Below are positions 34,470-43,808 of a stretch of DNA of 64,000 nucleotides, in pieces. Every line of letters begins with the position of its first letter. The first letter of the stretch is position 1. A model generated the notes under the pieces. The model worked only from the letters and a program-made list of their open reading frames with translations, was not told where the DNA came from and did not search any database. The stretch comes from an uncultured archaeon. GTDB lineage: Archaea; Thermoproteota; Bathyarchaeia; 40CM-2-53-6; CALIRQ01. The stretch is from the NCBI GenBank assembly GCA_938042195.1, contig CALIRQ010000019.1, positions 1 through 64,000 of the forward strand, given 5' to 3'. The position numbers and the translations under genes were made by a program.

Positions 34470-34580
34470 TTGTCGGCCGATGAGTTATACACCCTGATCC
34501 AGATCTTATTGGTCCTGACGGCCTTCATCGCCATGATCCTCGCGTTCATCGAACTGGGCTATGAGGGAGGGGGAGGCTAG
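34470..34580 (+). CDS. 36-aa single-helix membrane protein
   Basis: TTG 34470 to TAG 34580 encodes MSADELYTLIQILLVLTA followed by FIAMILAFIELGYEGGGG: one transmembrane helix with short ends. A TATA-like GTTTTTAAATGG at about 34421-34432 places a start near 34453, and AAAGGGGG lies 12-17 nt before the TTG. No family is recognised; it could be expressed with Lhr. Confidence 0.45.
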   Translation: MSADELYTLIQILLVLTAFIAMILAFIELGYEGGGG

Positions 34581-34643
34581 GCCGGATTCGGCGAGACCCC
34601 GATGGGCTCTCCCGCAGGGCTCTAACGAACGGGTGGCCCAGCC

Positions 34644-37448
34644 TTGGCATTCGGGCGAGTTTTGGATCTCTTAAGGGGCAAGGGAATAGAGGAGCTGAGC
34701 GAAATTCAATCGCTCTCCATCCCCGAGATCCTCAGCGGTAGCAATGCCCTCCTCATATCCCCCACGGGATCGGGCAAGACCTATGCGGCACTTCTCCCGG
34801 TGCTGGAGCTTTTCCTCAGGGCTAGATCTGAGGGGCGGACCGAAGGCATCTCCATCCTCTACATAACCCCCCTGAGGGCCCTCAACAGGGATCTGCTGAG
34901 AAGGGTTGAGGAGCTGGCGGAGGCCCTGGGAATGGGGGTCAGCGTGAGGCATGGGGATACATCGAAATGGATTAGGCGGGGTCAAGCGCGCAGCCCGCCC
35001 GATATGCTTATAACGACGCCCGAGACCCTGCAGGCCATTTTGCCCGGCAAGGTCATGCGGAGGCATTTGAAGGGCGTCAAATGGACTATAATCGATGAGG
35101 CCCATGAATTAGCCGGCGATAAGAGGGGCGTCCAGCTCTCCGTGGCCCTGGAGAGGCTGGCGAGGCTCGCTGGGGAGTTCCAAAGGATCGCGCTATCGGC
35201 GACGATTGGGGATGCGGAAACGATAGCGAAATTCTTCATCGGCCCCTCGCGACCCCTCAAGATAATCAGGTCATCGGATCTGAGGAGACTCGAGATCTCC
35301 ATAAGGTATCTATCGCCGAGCCGGGAGGATGAGGAGCTCGCCAAGAGGTTCGGGATGTCGCCCGGCGCCGTAGCTAGGGCCCGGGAGGCGATAGAGCTCA
35401 TTAAGGCGCATAGATCCACGATAGTGTTCACGAACACAAGGGAGCACGCGGAGGCCTTGGGGGCCCAGATCAAGATCCTAGAGCCGAATCTCCCGGTGGC
35501 GGTCCATCACGGATCGTTGTCGAAGGAGCTCAGGGAAGAGGTAGAGGGGGCCTTCCTCAAGGGCGACCTGAGGGCCATAATATGCACCTCATCGATGGAG
35601 CTCGGCATAGACGTGGGGAGGGTCGATTTCGTGATCCAGTACCTATCGCCGAGGCAGGCAACGAAGCTGGCCCAAAGGGTTGGGAGGAGCGAGCATAGGA
35701 TCGGGGGCGTCGCGAGGGGATGCATCCTCTCGAATTGGGTCGACGATCTATTGGAATCGATCGTCCTGAAGAAGAGGGCGCTCGATGAGGATTTCGAGAG
35801 GGTGAGGATCCATGAGGGGGCCTTGGACGTCCTCGCCCATCAGGTCATCGGGATCGCGCTGGATTCTGGCGCCATAAGTTTGGAGGAATGCCTCGAGCTC
35901 CTCAGGAGGTCCTATCCGTTCAGAGAGCTGAGCTTAGGGGATCTGGCCTCAGTCGTCGAGGTGCTGGCTAAGGAGGGGATCCTGCGGGCCTCCGATTCCA
36001 GGATCCGGGTCAGATATCCCAGGGCCTTCAGATATTATTACGAGAACCTCTCCATGATACCGGATGCCAAGCGATACATCGTCCACGATTTCTTCAGGGA
36101 TAAGAGGATAGGGACCTTGGATCAGGAATTCGTGGCGCGCAGATGCGAGCCCGGATCCGAGTTCATAATGCATGGATCCACCTGGAGGGTGATCCGGGTG
36201 GATGATGGAAAGGGGGTCGTGGAGGTAGAGGGGGTTCCCCCGAGCCTGAGCGCGATCCCGAGCTGGGAGGGGGAGATGATCCCGGTTGAGCATGAGGTGG
36301 CCAAGGAGGTGGGGAGGCTTAGGGAGGAGGTGCTCCAAGGGGATGGATCCCAGTTGGCGGAGCTCGATGAGGCCGCGAGGGAGGAGGTCATGGACTTCCT
36401 CAAGGCGCATGCCGCTGGGTTCCCAATCCCAACCGATCGGAGGGCCTTCATCGAGCAATACGAGAACTGCATAATATTGCACTCGTGCCTCGGGACCTTG
36501 GCCAACGAGGCTATCGGAATGGGGCTGGCGGCCCTCCTGAGCTCCAAGTACGGATTCAAGGTCATCCATCAATCGGATCCCTATAGGGTGGCCCTGATCG
36601 CCCCGGCCAAGGTGGGCCCGGAGGAGGTCTACAACGAGTTGATGGGGTTGAGTCCGGATTCCTTCCCCGAGGTCGTGGACAGATGCCTAGAGGAAACGGA
36701 TCTCTTGGCTTGGACGATGTGGCATGTGGCGAAGCGCTTCGGGGCCGTGGGGAGGGATGCCGAATACAGCGCCAGCAGGGCCAGGCTCATCGCCAAGGCC
36801 CTAAGGGGCACAGCGATCGAGGAGGAGGCGAAGCGGGAGATATACACGGAGAGGATCGATGTGAAAAGGGCGGAGGAATTCTTGGAGGGGCTGCAGAGGG
36901 GGGAGATCCGCTTGGATTTCATGCCCCAGATCGGTCCGGCGCCCTCCCCCCTCGCCGCGCCGCTCTTGGATAAGATACTGCCGAGGGATTTCCTGAGGGG
37001 CCAAATCCCAACCAATTCCCTCTTGGAGATAGTCAAGCACAGGATCCTCTCGACCAAGGTCAAGCTGGTCTGCATGTTCAAGGGCGATTGGGAGGGGATA
37101 AGGGTGGTCGGGGATTTACCCGAGAGGATAAAATGCCCCTCATGTGGCTCAACGCTAATAGCGCTGACGAACCCGAGAGATGAGGTATTGGCGAAGGCCG
37201 TGAGGAAGAGAATTAGGGGATCCAAGCTATCTCCCGAGGAGGGGGCGGCCCTTAAGAGCGCTTGGCTCAGCGCGAGTTTGATACAAGCTTCTGGGAAGAA
37301 GGCCGCGATAATCCTCAGCGGCTATGGGATAGGCCCAACGACGGCCTCGAGAATCATAAGGAAGCTCTTCAGGAGTGAGGCCGAGATGTACGCGGAGATA
37401 ATAAAGGCGGAGAGGCTCTATGCTAGGACGAGGGCCTTTTGGGGATAA
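34644..37448 (+). CDS. lhr: Lhr-type DEAH-box helicase
   Basis: 934-residue superfamily 2 helicase. Q-motif-like EIQSLSIPEIL, Walker A SPTGSGKT (residues about 39-46), TPLRALN (Ia), TTPETLQ (Ib), DEAH Walker B IIDEAHEL near 150, motif III SAT, motif IV region VFTNTREHAE near 258, SSMELGIDVG (V) near 316 and QRVGRSEHR (VI) near 350. Then the Lhr winged-helix and long C-terminal region, with a partial zinc-ribbon CPSCGS near 830. Lhr proteins unwind RNA-DNA or branched DNA in repair and recombination. TTG start. Confidence 0.92.
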   Translation: MAFGRVLDLLRGKGIEELSEIQSLSIPEILSGSNALLISPTGSGKTYAALLPVLELFLRARSEGRTEGISILYITPLRALNRDLLRRVEELAEALGMGVSVRHGDTSKWIRRGQARSPPDMLITTPETLQAILPGKVMRRHLKGVKWTIIDEAHELAGDKRGVQLSVALERLARLAGEFQRIALSATIGDAETIAKFFIGPSRPLKIIRSSDLRRLEISIRYLSPSREDEELAKRFGMSPGAVARAREAIELIKAHRSTIVFTNTREHAEALGAQIKILEPNLPVAVHHGSLSKELREEVEGAFLKGDLRAIICTSSMELGIDVGRVDFVIQYLSPRQATKLAQRVGRSEHRIGGVARGCILSNWVDDLLESIVLKKRALDEDFERVRIHEGALDVLAHQVIGIALDSGAISLEECLELLRRSYPFRELSLGDLASVVEVLAKEGILRASDSRIRVRYPRAFRYYYENLSMIPDAKRYIVHDFFRDKRIGTLDQEFVARRCEPGSEFIMHGSTWRVIRVDDGKGVVEVEGVPPSLSAIPSWEGEMIPVEHEVAKEVGRLREEVLQGDGSQLAELDEAAREEVMDFLKAHAAGFPIPTDRRAFIEQYENCIILHSCLGTLANEAIGMGLAALLSSKYGFKVIHQSDPYRVALIAPAKVGPEEVYNELMGLSPDSFPEVVDRCLEETDLLAWTMWHVAKRFGAVGRDAEYSASRARLIAKALRGTAIEEEAKREIYTERIDVKRAEEFLEGLQRGEIRLDFMPQIGPAPSPLAAPLLDKILPRDFLRGQIPTNSLLEIVKHRILSTKVKLVCMFKGDWEGIRVVGDLPERIKCPSCGSTLIALTNPRDEVLAKAVRKRIRGSKLSPEEGAALKSAWLSASLIQASGKKAAIILSGYGIGPTTASRIIRKLFRSEAEMYAEIIKAERLYARTRAFWG

Positions 37449-37491
37449 GGGGGGCCCTCCCATGCTTTAATAGGATGTGGGCGTCGATCCA

Positions 37492-38160
37492 ATGGGGTTC
37501 GGATCCATGAAGGCTGAGGTGGGATCTTCGGAAGAGGCCGTTTTGAGGAGGACCGCGGAGGCTCTTGAGAGGAGGGAGTTCAAGGCCTTCGTGGCGAGGG
37601 ATCGCAGGGAGGCCTTGAAAAAGGTGCTGGAGCTCATACCGAGAGGGGCGAAGGTGGGGATAGGAGGATCGCTCACCGTGAGGGAGGTTGGGATGCCCGA
37701 GGCCTTGGAGGCGAATGGCTGCACGATCGTCCAGCATTGGATCCCCGGGATATCCCCGGAGAGGGATATGGCTTTGAGGAGAGAGGCGCTCACGACAGAC
37801 TTCTACCTTACGGGCGCCAACGCCATAACCGAGGACGGGTTGGTGGTCAACATGGATGCCGTCGGGAACCGGACGTCGGCGATGGCTTTCGGGCCGTCCA
37901 ACGTGATAATAGTGGCTGGGCTGAATAAAATAGTAAGGAACTTCGATGGGGCGATCGAGAGGATACGCAACGTCGCGGCGCCCTTGAACGCCTCGAGGCT
38001 GAAGAGGAACGTCCCCTGCGCCAAAGAGGGGAAATGCGTGGATGTGAAAGAGGGTTGCGATTCGCCGGAGAGGATATGCAGAGTCATGACCGTACTCGAG
38101 CGGAGGCCCGCGAGGACGAACGTATTCGTCATCCTCATCGGCGAGGCGCTGGGTTGCTAG
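37492..38160 (+). CDS. LUD-domain protein (LutC-like)
   Basis: 222 residues. LUD (DUF162) core: VGIGGSLTVREVGMPEAL near residue 60, a phosphate-binding loop in the sugar-isomerase-like fold, TGANAITEDGLVVNMDAVGNRTSAM near 105, FGPSNVIIVAG near 132, and a C-terminal pair of cysteine clusters (CAKEGKC, then C..C). LUD proteins belong to lactate-utilisation complexes but solitary ones like this have unknown roles. ATG 37492 is 23 nt after a TATA-like CTTTAATA, so the leaderless form is chosen over GTG 37477. Confidence 0.82.
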   Translation: MGFGSMKAEVGSSEEAVLRRTAEALERREFKAFVARDRREALKKVLELIPRGAKVGIGGSLTVREVGMPEALEANGCTIVQHWIPGISPERDMALRREALTTDFYLTGANAITEDGLVVNMDAVGNRTSAMAFGPSNVIIVAGLNKIVRNFDGAIERIRNVAAPLNASRLKRNVPCAKEGKCVDVKEGCDSPERICRVMTVLERRPARTNVFVILIGEALGC

Positions 38161-38187
38161 GCGCGGGCCTCGGGTGATCGTGTCGGT

Positions 38188-39681
38188 TTGCTGAGGGATA
38201 TAGTGAAGCGCATACTCGATGCGAGGAAGGATCTGACGGAGGGGGATTTGATTAAGTTAATAGAGGAAACGAAAGCCGAGGCGGGGGGCCTCCTCTCGGA
38301 CGAGGGGGCGGCTAGGCTCGTTGCCCAGCGCCTCTCCGTAGGCCTCGGGGACGGGGGGCTCAGGAGGGCAGGGATAAAGGACCTGGTCAGCGGGCTGAGG
38401 GACGTTTCGATAGAGGGCGATGTGATCGGCCTCTCCCCGCCAAGGGATTTCAGGAGGAGGGATGGCTCCACGGGTAGGTTATTGAGCCTGATACTGGCCG
38501 ATGAGGGGGGGCAGATAAGGTGCAATGTATGGAATCCACCCGAGGACTTGCTCCGGGACTTCGAGGCCCTTCGAGGCTCCAGGGTCAGGATCGAGCATGG
38601 GTATACCAAGGCCGGTTTGGATGGAAATTTGGAGCTCCATTGCGGGAACGGGAGCAGATTGAAGGTCCTATCAAGGCCCAAGGCACCGAGCCGGGCGGTC
38701 GAGGTCCAATTCAAGAGCATCGGGAAGATCTCGAGCGAGGATAGGATCGTGAGCGTGATAGGGGTTGTGAAAGGGGAGCCAAGGAGCGCCACCTTCAAGA
38801 GGGATGGCGGGGAGGGGTTGGTGCTAAGGGCCTTGATCACCGACGGCAGCGGGGCCTTGCCGTTGGTCATTTGGGACGATTTGGCAAAGGGGTTGAGGGA
38901 TAAGATAAGGGATGGCGTTGGGGTCGAGGTCATCGGGGCAAAGGTTAGGAGGGGGCTGAGCGGGCTCCCCGAACTCCATTTGGACTACGGGGAGGGCATT
39001 AGGGTGTTGGAGGAGGTTCCCCTATCGCTCAAGGAATCCGCCCATAGGGTGTATAAGGTGAGCGAATTGAGGGCGGGCATGAGGGGGATCGACATAGCGC
39101 TCAGGGTGGCGAGGAAGGGGGAGCCGAAGAGGTTGGCGAGGGAGGGGGGCCCCTCGGAGGTCAGGAGGGCGCTATGCTTCGATGAAACGGGCCTGATAAT
39201 GGCGTCGTTCTGGAACGAGAACTCGGCGGCCCTCGAGGGCGTTAAGGAGGGGGATATAGTATATTTGAGGAACGCTGTTTGTAGGGAGAGGCTCGGGGAG
39301 GTACAGCTGAACCTCGGCGGGGAAGGGAGCTTGGTACTCGGCGCTAAGGTCAGGGACCTGCCAACCGCCCCCAGGATCACTAAGCTCGCCGCGATATCCG
39401 GCGCCAAGGGCCCGGTGGCGGTCGAGGGCATCATAGTGGATGGCCCGTCCACCAGCGAGGTGCGGACCGCCGATGGGAGGTCCGTGGAGTTGACGGCGCT
39501 TCTGCTCGACGATGGATCCGCGATCACGAGGGTGGCGTTCTGGAGGGATTCATCCAAGATGGCGAGGGGATTGGAGCCGGGCTCGAGGGTGAGGATAATC
39601 GGGCTCAGGCCCAGGGCCAGGCTGGATGGCTCCTATGAGCTCTCATCCTTGGATTCGCTGACCAAGATAGAGATCTTATAG
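38188..39681 (+). CDS. replication protein A-like ssDNA-binding protein
   Basis: 497 residues containing several OB folds: about 75-165 (VSGLRDVSIEGDVIGLSP..RCNVWNPP), 175-280 (FKSIGKISSEDRIVSVIGVV..LPLVIWDD), 295-390 (YKVSELRAGMRGIDIALRV..GLIMASFWNENSA) and 395-495. N-terminal helical segment about 1-60. This multi-OB architecture is that of archaeal RPA, which coats single-stranded DNA in replication and repair. No zinc finger is visible. TTG start, 27 nt after the LUD gene. A small second RPA subunit was not found nearby. Confidence 0.85.
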   Translation: MLRDIVKRILDARKDLTEGDLIKLIEETKAEAGGLLSDEGAARLVAQRLSVGLGDGGLRRAGIKDLVSGLRDVSIEGDVIGLSPPRDFRRRDGSTGRLLSLILADEGGQIRCNVWNPPEDLLRDFEALRGSRVRIEHGYTKAGLDGNLELHCGNGSRLKVLSRPKAPSRAVEVQFKSIGKISSEDRIVSVIGVVKGEPRSATFKRDGGEGLVLRALITDGSGALPLVIWDDLAKGLRDKIRDGVGVEVIGAKVRRGLSGLPELHLDYGEGIRVLEEVPLSLKESAHRVYKVSELRAGMRGIDIALRVARKGEPKRLAREGGPSEVRRALCFDETGLIMASFWNENSAALEGVKEGDIVYLRNAVCRERLGEVQLNLGGEGSLVLGAKVRDLPTAPRITKLAAISGAKGPVAVEGIIVDGPSTSEVRTADGRSVELTALLLDDGSAITRVAFWRDSSKMARGLEPGSRVRIIGLRPRARLDGSYELSSLDSLTKIEIL

Positions 39682-39810
39682 GGCATCGGGGCCCCGAATC
39701 GGGGCGATTATAACGCCGTAGCCTCCTGGGGGGCGACCCCATTTGAACTCCGGATGGGCTCGGGTCGACGAAAGGGGCTCGTTGGATCGGCCCGCGCTCC
39801 GGATCCGGAT

Positions 39811-40590
39811 TTAGGCGGCGTAAAGCGCTAGAGCCCAAACGGGGATCGCTATCGAGGCCCAAAGCCATGGCTTCCACTCGAATACCTTGCTCCCATCGAA
39901 AACCCCGAGGGGCAAAAGGTTGAACGCCGCCAACCATAGATTCGCCCGAAATCCCATCTCCCCGATCAAATGGACCATTCCCACGCCACCGCTCAAAAAG
40001 CCGAGGGGCAGGAAAAGGATCGCGATCGATATGTTCGCCAGCGGTCCGGAGAGCGATATGATGGCGCCCTCTCTCTTCGCGAGGATCGGGGGGCCCATCA
40101 GGCCTAAAGGCGTTATGTAAACCGCTCCAGGGGCGGCGAAGACGAACCTCCCCATGCTCACCAAGGCCAATAGGAGCGCTAGGAGAAGCCCGAGCCTCCA
40201 TAGCCTAAATTCGGCCCAGCACCCGAACCTCTGCGCAACGAATTTATGGGACAGCTCATGCGCCAGGAATCCGGCTCCAACAGTCGCCAAGGATGTCGCG
40301 AAGAATATCGGGAACGCCTTCGCATCCCACAGCGCCCTCGACGAGAAGCAGAACCCTATGACAGCCCAAGCCACCAAGAGGTGCTTGACCTCGGTCGACC
40401 CGAAGCCTTTGAAAAAATGCCGGGCCCGGGGGCGGGCGATCGGCCTCTCTCGGCGCGGCGCGCGCACTTTGGCCAAGCCGGGGCATTCATGCGACTCGGG
40501 GAGCCTATGTTCAACGCAAAAATATCCACCGCAGTATGAGCAAAGGAAGGGCAGCTCGGCCCTGGCGCCGCATTTCGTGCATTTAGCCAT
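39811..40590 (-). CDS. site-2 protease (M50) with N-terminal AN1 zinc finger
   Basis: 259 residues. An AN1-type finger at the N-terminus (MAKCTKCGARAELPFLCS, then CGGYFCVEHR..HECPG) is followed by a multi-pass M50 intramembrane metalloprotease: HELSH (HExxH) near residue 110 and FNLLPLGVFDGSKV (second M50 motif, Asp ligand) near 228. It cleaves membrane-embedded substrates. Finger plus S2P fusions occur in archaea; targets are unknown. ATG 40590 is used because the predicted transcription start (TATA-like TTTAGATATA at about 40625-40634) lies between it and TTG 40608. Confidence 0.88.
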   Translation of the reverse strand: MAKCTKCGARAELPFLCSYCGGYFCVEHRLPESHECPGLAKVRAPRRERPIARPRARHFFKGFGSTEVKHLLVAWAVIGFCFSSRALWDAKAFPIFFATSLATVGAGFLAHELSHKFVAQRFGCWAEFRLWRLGLLLALLLALVSMGRFVFAAPGAVYITPLGLMGPPILAKREGAIISLSGPLANISIAILFLPLGFLSGGVGMVHLIGEMGFRANLWLAAFNLLPLGVFDGSKVFEWKPWLWASIAIPVWALALYAA

Positions 40591-40629
40591 TTCGTGAAGG
40601 CCCGCCAAGTTTAGGTCAATGGGCTATAT

Positions 40630-41232
40630 CTAAACCTTTTGAGCCGATGCGAGCTCCATCCCCCTCCTGAAGGCCTCCAAGTTCAGTCCAAGCGAGCTCT
40701 TAGGGACCGATGCCGCGATCCCCTTCTCGAACGCCTCAGGGGGGATCGGGAGGGGCCCGAGGCCGGCCAAGGCCCCCAAAATCACCATGTTCTGGGCCTT
40801 CGCGGAGCCGCAGCGCCTCGCCAAGGCGAAGGCATCGATCGCCAGGACACGAGCGCAGAACCTCTCGAGCGTTTCGATTATCTCCTCCAACTCGGGATAC
40901 CTAGGGCCCTTTAGGAGGGCCGTCGTCGGGATTATGCTCTTGGTGTTCAAAAGGACCAGTGTCCGCTCGTTCGAGAACGGCAGGGCCCTGAGGGCCTCGA
41001 GGGGCTCCAAGCCGACGATGACGTCGGCCCCACCCTCGGGTATGGTGGGGGAATATATTCTCCCGCCGATCCTGACCTGGGAGATCACGGAGCCGCCCCT
41101 TTGGGCCATGCCGTGGATCTCGCTGACCGAGACGTCGAGGTCGCTCATCAAGGCGGCGTTCGCCAACGCCGTGGCGAAGAGGATTACGCCTTGGCCCCCG
41201 ACGCCCGCTATGACTACGTTCTTAGTTTTCAT
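40630..41232 (-). CDS. iorB: indolepyruvate:ferredoxin oxidoreductase, beta subunit
   Basis: 200 residues, the gamma-domain-like small subunit (VVIAGVGGQGVILFATALANAA, then EIHGMAQRGGSVISQVR), family length. With IorA it oxidatively decarboxylates aryl pyruvates to acyl-CoA, reducing ferredoxin; used in peptide and aromatic amino-acid fermentation. The ATG overlaps the iorA stop by 11 nt, so the pair is translationally coupled. Confidence 0.95.
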   Translation of the reverse strand: MKTKNVVIAGVGGQGVILFATALANAALMSDLDVSVSEIHGMAQRGGSVISQVRIGGRIYSPTIPEGGADVIVGLEPLEALRALPFSNERTLVLLNTKSIIPTTALLKGPRYPELEEIIETLERFCARVLAIDAFALARRCGSAKAQNMVILGALAGLGPLPIPPEAFEKGIAASVPKSSLGLNLEAFRRGMELASAQKV

Positions 41233-43081
41233 CGCCCGACGCCCTAATTGCCCCTTGTGGGCATATCTTAGCGCAGAATCCGCAGCCATTGCAAAGCGAG
41301 GGGTCGATGGAGGGCTTTCCCCCCTCGAGCGTTATAGCGGGGCACCCGAAGCGGTTGAGGCATAGGAGGCAACGAGTGCATTTGGCCTCATCGATGATAT
41401 ATGGGGACCTCGCCCCCTCAGCCCTCCTAGCCTCCAGGATGGCGCATTCCCTCCTGAGGATGACGACCGAGGGGCCCTCAAACGCCATCGCCTCCCTCAT
41501 GGCCCCGATGGTGGATTTCAGATCGAAGGGATCGATCACCCTGACGAACTCTACCCCACAACCCTTCGCCACCTCCTCTATAAGGATCCTCTTCGACGGC
41601 CTGCCGAGCGAATCGAGGCCCGAGCCGGGGTGGGGCTGGAAGTTGGTCATCGCCGTCGTCATATTATCCAGCACGACGTAGACGAACCTGTGGCGATTGT
41701 AGACGGCGTTTATCAAGGCTGGGATCGAGGCGTGGAAGAACGTCGAATCCCCTACGATCCCGACGACGGGCTTCCCCGTGGCCTTGCTCACCCCAGCCGA
41801 TATCCCGGCGCTCGCGCCCATGCAAAGGAGGACGTCGCCAACGGATAGCGGGGGCAACGAGCCCAAGGCATAGCAACCTATATCGGTGATGAATATAGCA
41901 TCGCCAATGCCCGAAGCCTTTATGGCATAGAATGAGGCCCTATGGGGGCACCCGGGGCATAGGACCGGCGGCCTAGCGGGGATTTCCAAAGGGATCCTCG
42001 AGGCCTCGGGGTTCTCGAACCTGATCCCCGGGTCCTTCCCAAGGGCCCCAGATATCGCCAAGGCCACTTGCTTGATGGAGAGCTCCCCATGCCTGGGCAG
42101 GCGGAGCTCCTCCTTGCCGAGGATCTTGGTCCCAATGGAATGCTTGTTCGCCAAGGCCCTGATCCCCATCTCCAAGAGGGGCTCCAGCTCCTCTATCACC
42201 AAAACGGTGTCGTGATCGGCTAAGAACTTCAGGACCTTCCCTTCCGGCAGGGGATGTATCATCCCGATCTTCAGGACCGAGGCATTAGCCCCAATCGCCT
42301 CGATCGCATCCATGACGTAATTGAAGGCGTTCCCGGAGGTGATCACGCCCAACTCCCCATCCCCAAGCCTCCTGTTATAAGGAGAGGCATCCGAGATCCT
42401 CTTCGCCGCTTCCATCCTCTCCAATAGGGCCGCGTGCCTTACCCTGGCGTTCGAGGGCACCATGACGAACCTTCCATAATCCCTCTCGAACTCCGCCTTT
42501 CTGGGCCTCCCGACCTCCCCCAAGACCACGGGCCTCCTGCTATGGCTCAACCTAGTGACCGATCTGTACAATATGGGCAGCTCCAGCTCCTCCGAAACCC
42601 AGTAGGCATCGAGCACCATATCCTTTGCCTCTTGGGGGTCGGAGGGCTCCAGGCATGGGATGTTGGCCATCAGCGCATAGTAGCGGTTGTCCTGCTCGTT
42701 CTGCGAGCTGTAGCAGTTTGGATCGTCCGCGGTTATGATCAACATGCCGCCCCTGATTCCCAAGTAGCCGAGGGTCATGAGGGCATCCGCTGCCACATTG
42801 AGGCCGACCATCTTCATCGAGGTCGATGACCTAAGGCCGGAGATCGATGCCCCGGCAGCGACCTCCAAGGCCACCTTCTCGTTCGTGGAATACTCCACGT
42901 AGATGCCGACCTCCTCGGCGATGGCCGCTAAGCTATCCAATATCTCGGATGCTGGGGTTCCGGGATAGGTCGTCGCGACGCTGACGCCCCCTTCGATGAT
43001 CCCCCTAGCGATGGCCTCGTTCCCGAGCAGGAGGTGCTTGGAGCCGGGCTTCCCCTCAGCCAGCACCTTTGGGTTCGCCAA
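41222..43081 (-). CDS. iorA: indolepyruvate:ferredoxin oxidoreductase, alpha subunit
   Basis: 619 residues. N-terminal LLGNEAIARGIIEGGVSVATTYPGTPASEI (pyrimidine-binding domain), VGLNVAADALMTLGY, the TPP motif GDSTFFHASIPALINAVYN..LDNMTTAM near residue 445-480, and two C-terminal 4Fe-4S sets (CTRCLLCLNRFGC near 575; CNGCGFCAKICP near 603). TTG 43081 with GGGTG 6 nt upstream is preferred; upstream codons to 43195 are open but lie before the TATA-based start (GTTTATATCC at about 43122-43131). Confidence 0.95.
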   Translation of the reverse strand: MANPKVLAEGKPGSKHLLLGNEAIARGIIEGGVSVATTYPGTPASEILDSLAAIAEEVGIYVEYSTNEKVALEVAAGASISGLRSSTSMKMVGLNVAADALMTLGYLGIRGGMLIITADDPNCYSSQNEQDNRYYALMANIPCLEPSDPQEAKDMVLDAYWVSEELELPILYRSVTRLSHSRRPVVLGEVGRPRKAEFERDYGRFVMVPSNARVRHAALLERMEAAKRISDASPYNRRLGDGELGVITSGNAFNYVMDAIEAIGANASVLKIGMIHPLPEGKVLKFLADHDTVLVIEELEPLLEMGIRALANKHSIGTKILGKEELRLPRHGELSIKQVALAISGALGKDPGIRFENPEASRIPLEIPARPPVLCPGCPHRASFYAIKASGIGDAIFITDIGCYALGSLPPLSVGDVLLCMGASAGISAGVSKATGKPVVGIVGDSTFFHASIPALINAVYNRHRFVYVVLDNMTTAMTNFQPHPGSGLDSLGRPSKRILIEEVAKGCGVEFVRVIDPFDLKSTIGAMREAMAFEGPSVVILRRECAILEARRAEGARSPYIIDEAKCTRCLLCLNRFGCPAITLEGGKPSIDPSLCNGCGFCAKICPQGAIRASGDEN

Positions 43082-43191
43082 CGTTGGCACCCTTTTTTGG
43101 AGCTCTGGGGCTGTGGGTCGGGGGCGTTGGATATAAACGATGCGATACCGTAAGCGAGGGGCATGCGGCCGGCTAATCCATAATGCCCCTT

Positions 43192-43461
43192 TCACTTCTT
43201 GATCAGGATCTCTATGACCGATGTGTTGGACTTGGTCCCATCCGGGAAAGTTATGTCCTCGGATCCTATTTTGATGGATTCTATTTTTATGTCCTTTACG
43301 AAGGCCCTTCTCAGGGTCTCGACGGCGTCGACGGCCTTTGATATCGCTTGCCCCCTAGCCCTCACGGTCAATTCCTTTGCGCCAGAGTTGAGTATGGTGA
43401 CGCAGGCAACCACGTAGTTCATAGTTGGCTTCTTGCCAACCTTCACGATGTTCTCGACCAT
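43192..43461 (-). CDS. albA: Alba DNA/RNA-binding chromatin protein
   Basis: 89 residues, typical Alba. VGKKPTMNYV contains the DNA-contact lysines (Alba K16/K17 equivalents), followed by ILNSGAKELTVRARGQAISKAVDAVE and the beta-hairpin IKIGSEDITFPDGTKSNTSVIEILI. Dimeric chromatin and RNA-binding protein. TATA-like TTTTAAAATA upstream near 43497-43506. Confidence 0.96.
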   Translation of the reverse strand: MVENIVKVGKKPTMNYVVACVTILNSGAKELTVRARGQAISKAVDAVETLRRAFVKDIKIESIKIGSEDITFPDGTKSNTSVIEILIKK

Positions 43462-43551
43462 CCCAAAACCCCTTCGATCCCGTTTTCAGCGCGCTATTTT
43501 AAAAGGATGTGCCATCCTTACGTGCGGGGGCCTTTAGGCGCGGGGATTTCG

Positions 43552-43716
43552 CTAAGGCATTAGGATGGATATCAAGCTGAGGGCTATAAGGGCCCCGGCG
43601 ATTATCAAGACCATCTCCGGCCTTATCTTTATCCCGGGGCTCTCATCCTCGAAGAACCTCAGCAAACCGGCGCTCGTCGCCGGCATTCGGGCCGATTCCT
43701 CCCTCCTCTTGCTCAC
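43552..43716 (-). CDS. Sec61-beta subunit of the protein translocase
   Basis: GTG 43716 to TAG 43552 gives 54 residues: a basic start (MSKRREESARMPATSA), the conserved GLLRFFEDESPGIKIRP and one C-terminal membrane helix (EMVLIIAGALIALSLISIL). This is the archaeal Sec61-beta/SecG-equivalent consensus. It stabilises the SecYE channel in the membrane. A TATA-like AAGCTTTAAC (minus) lies at about 43750-43759 and GAAGAGGGG precedes the start. Short enough to be missed by automatic calling. Confidence 0.9.
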   Translation of the reverse strand: MSKRREESARMPATSAGLLRFFEDESPGIKIRPEMVLIIAGALIALSLISILMP

Positions 43717-43808
43717 GGCAGTTCCCCCTCTTCAGGGTTCCCAGGAGCATGTTAAAGCTTTTCGCTCGGCCCATTTTTGGGGATCGAAGTCCGATAAAGA
43801 CCTTCCCT

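Noticed and set aside
39690-39800. Possible tRNA T-arm (TTTGAACTCC) after the RPA gene
   Set aside because: Stem partners are missing on either strand.
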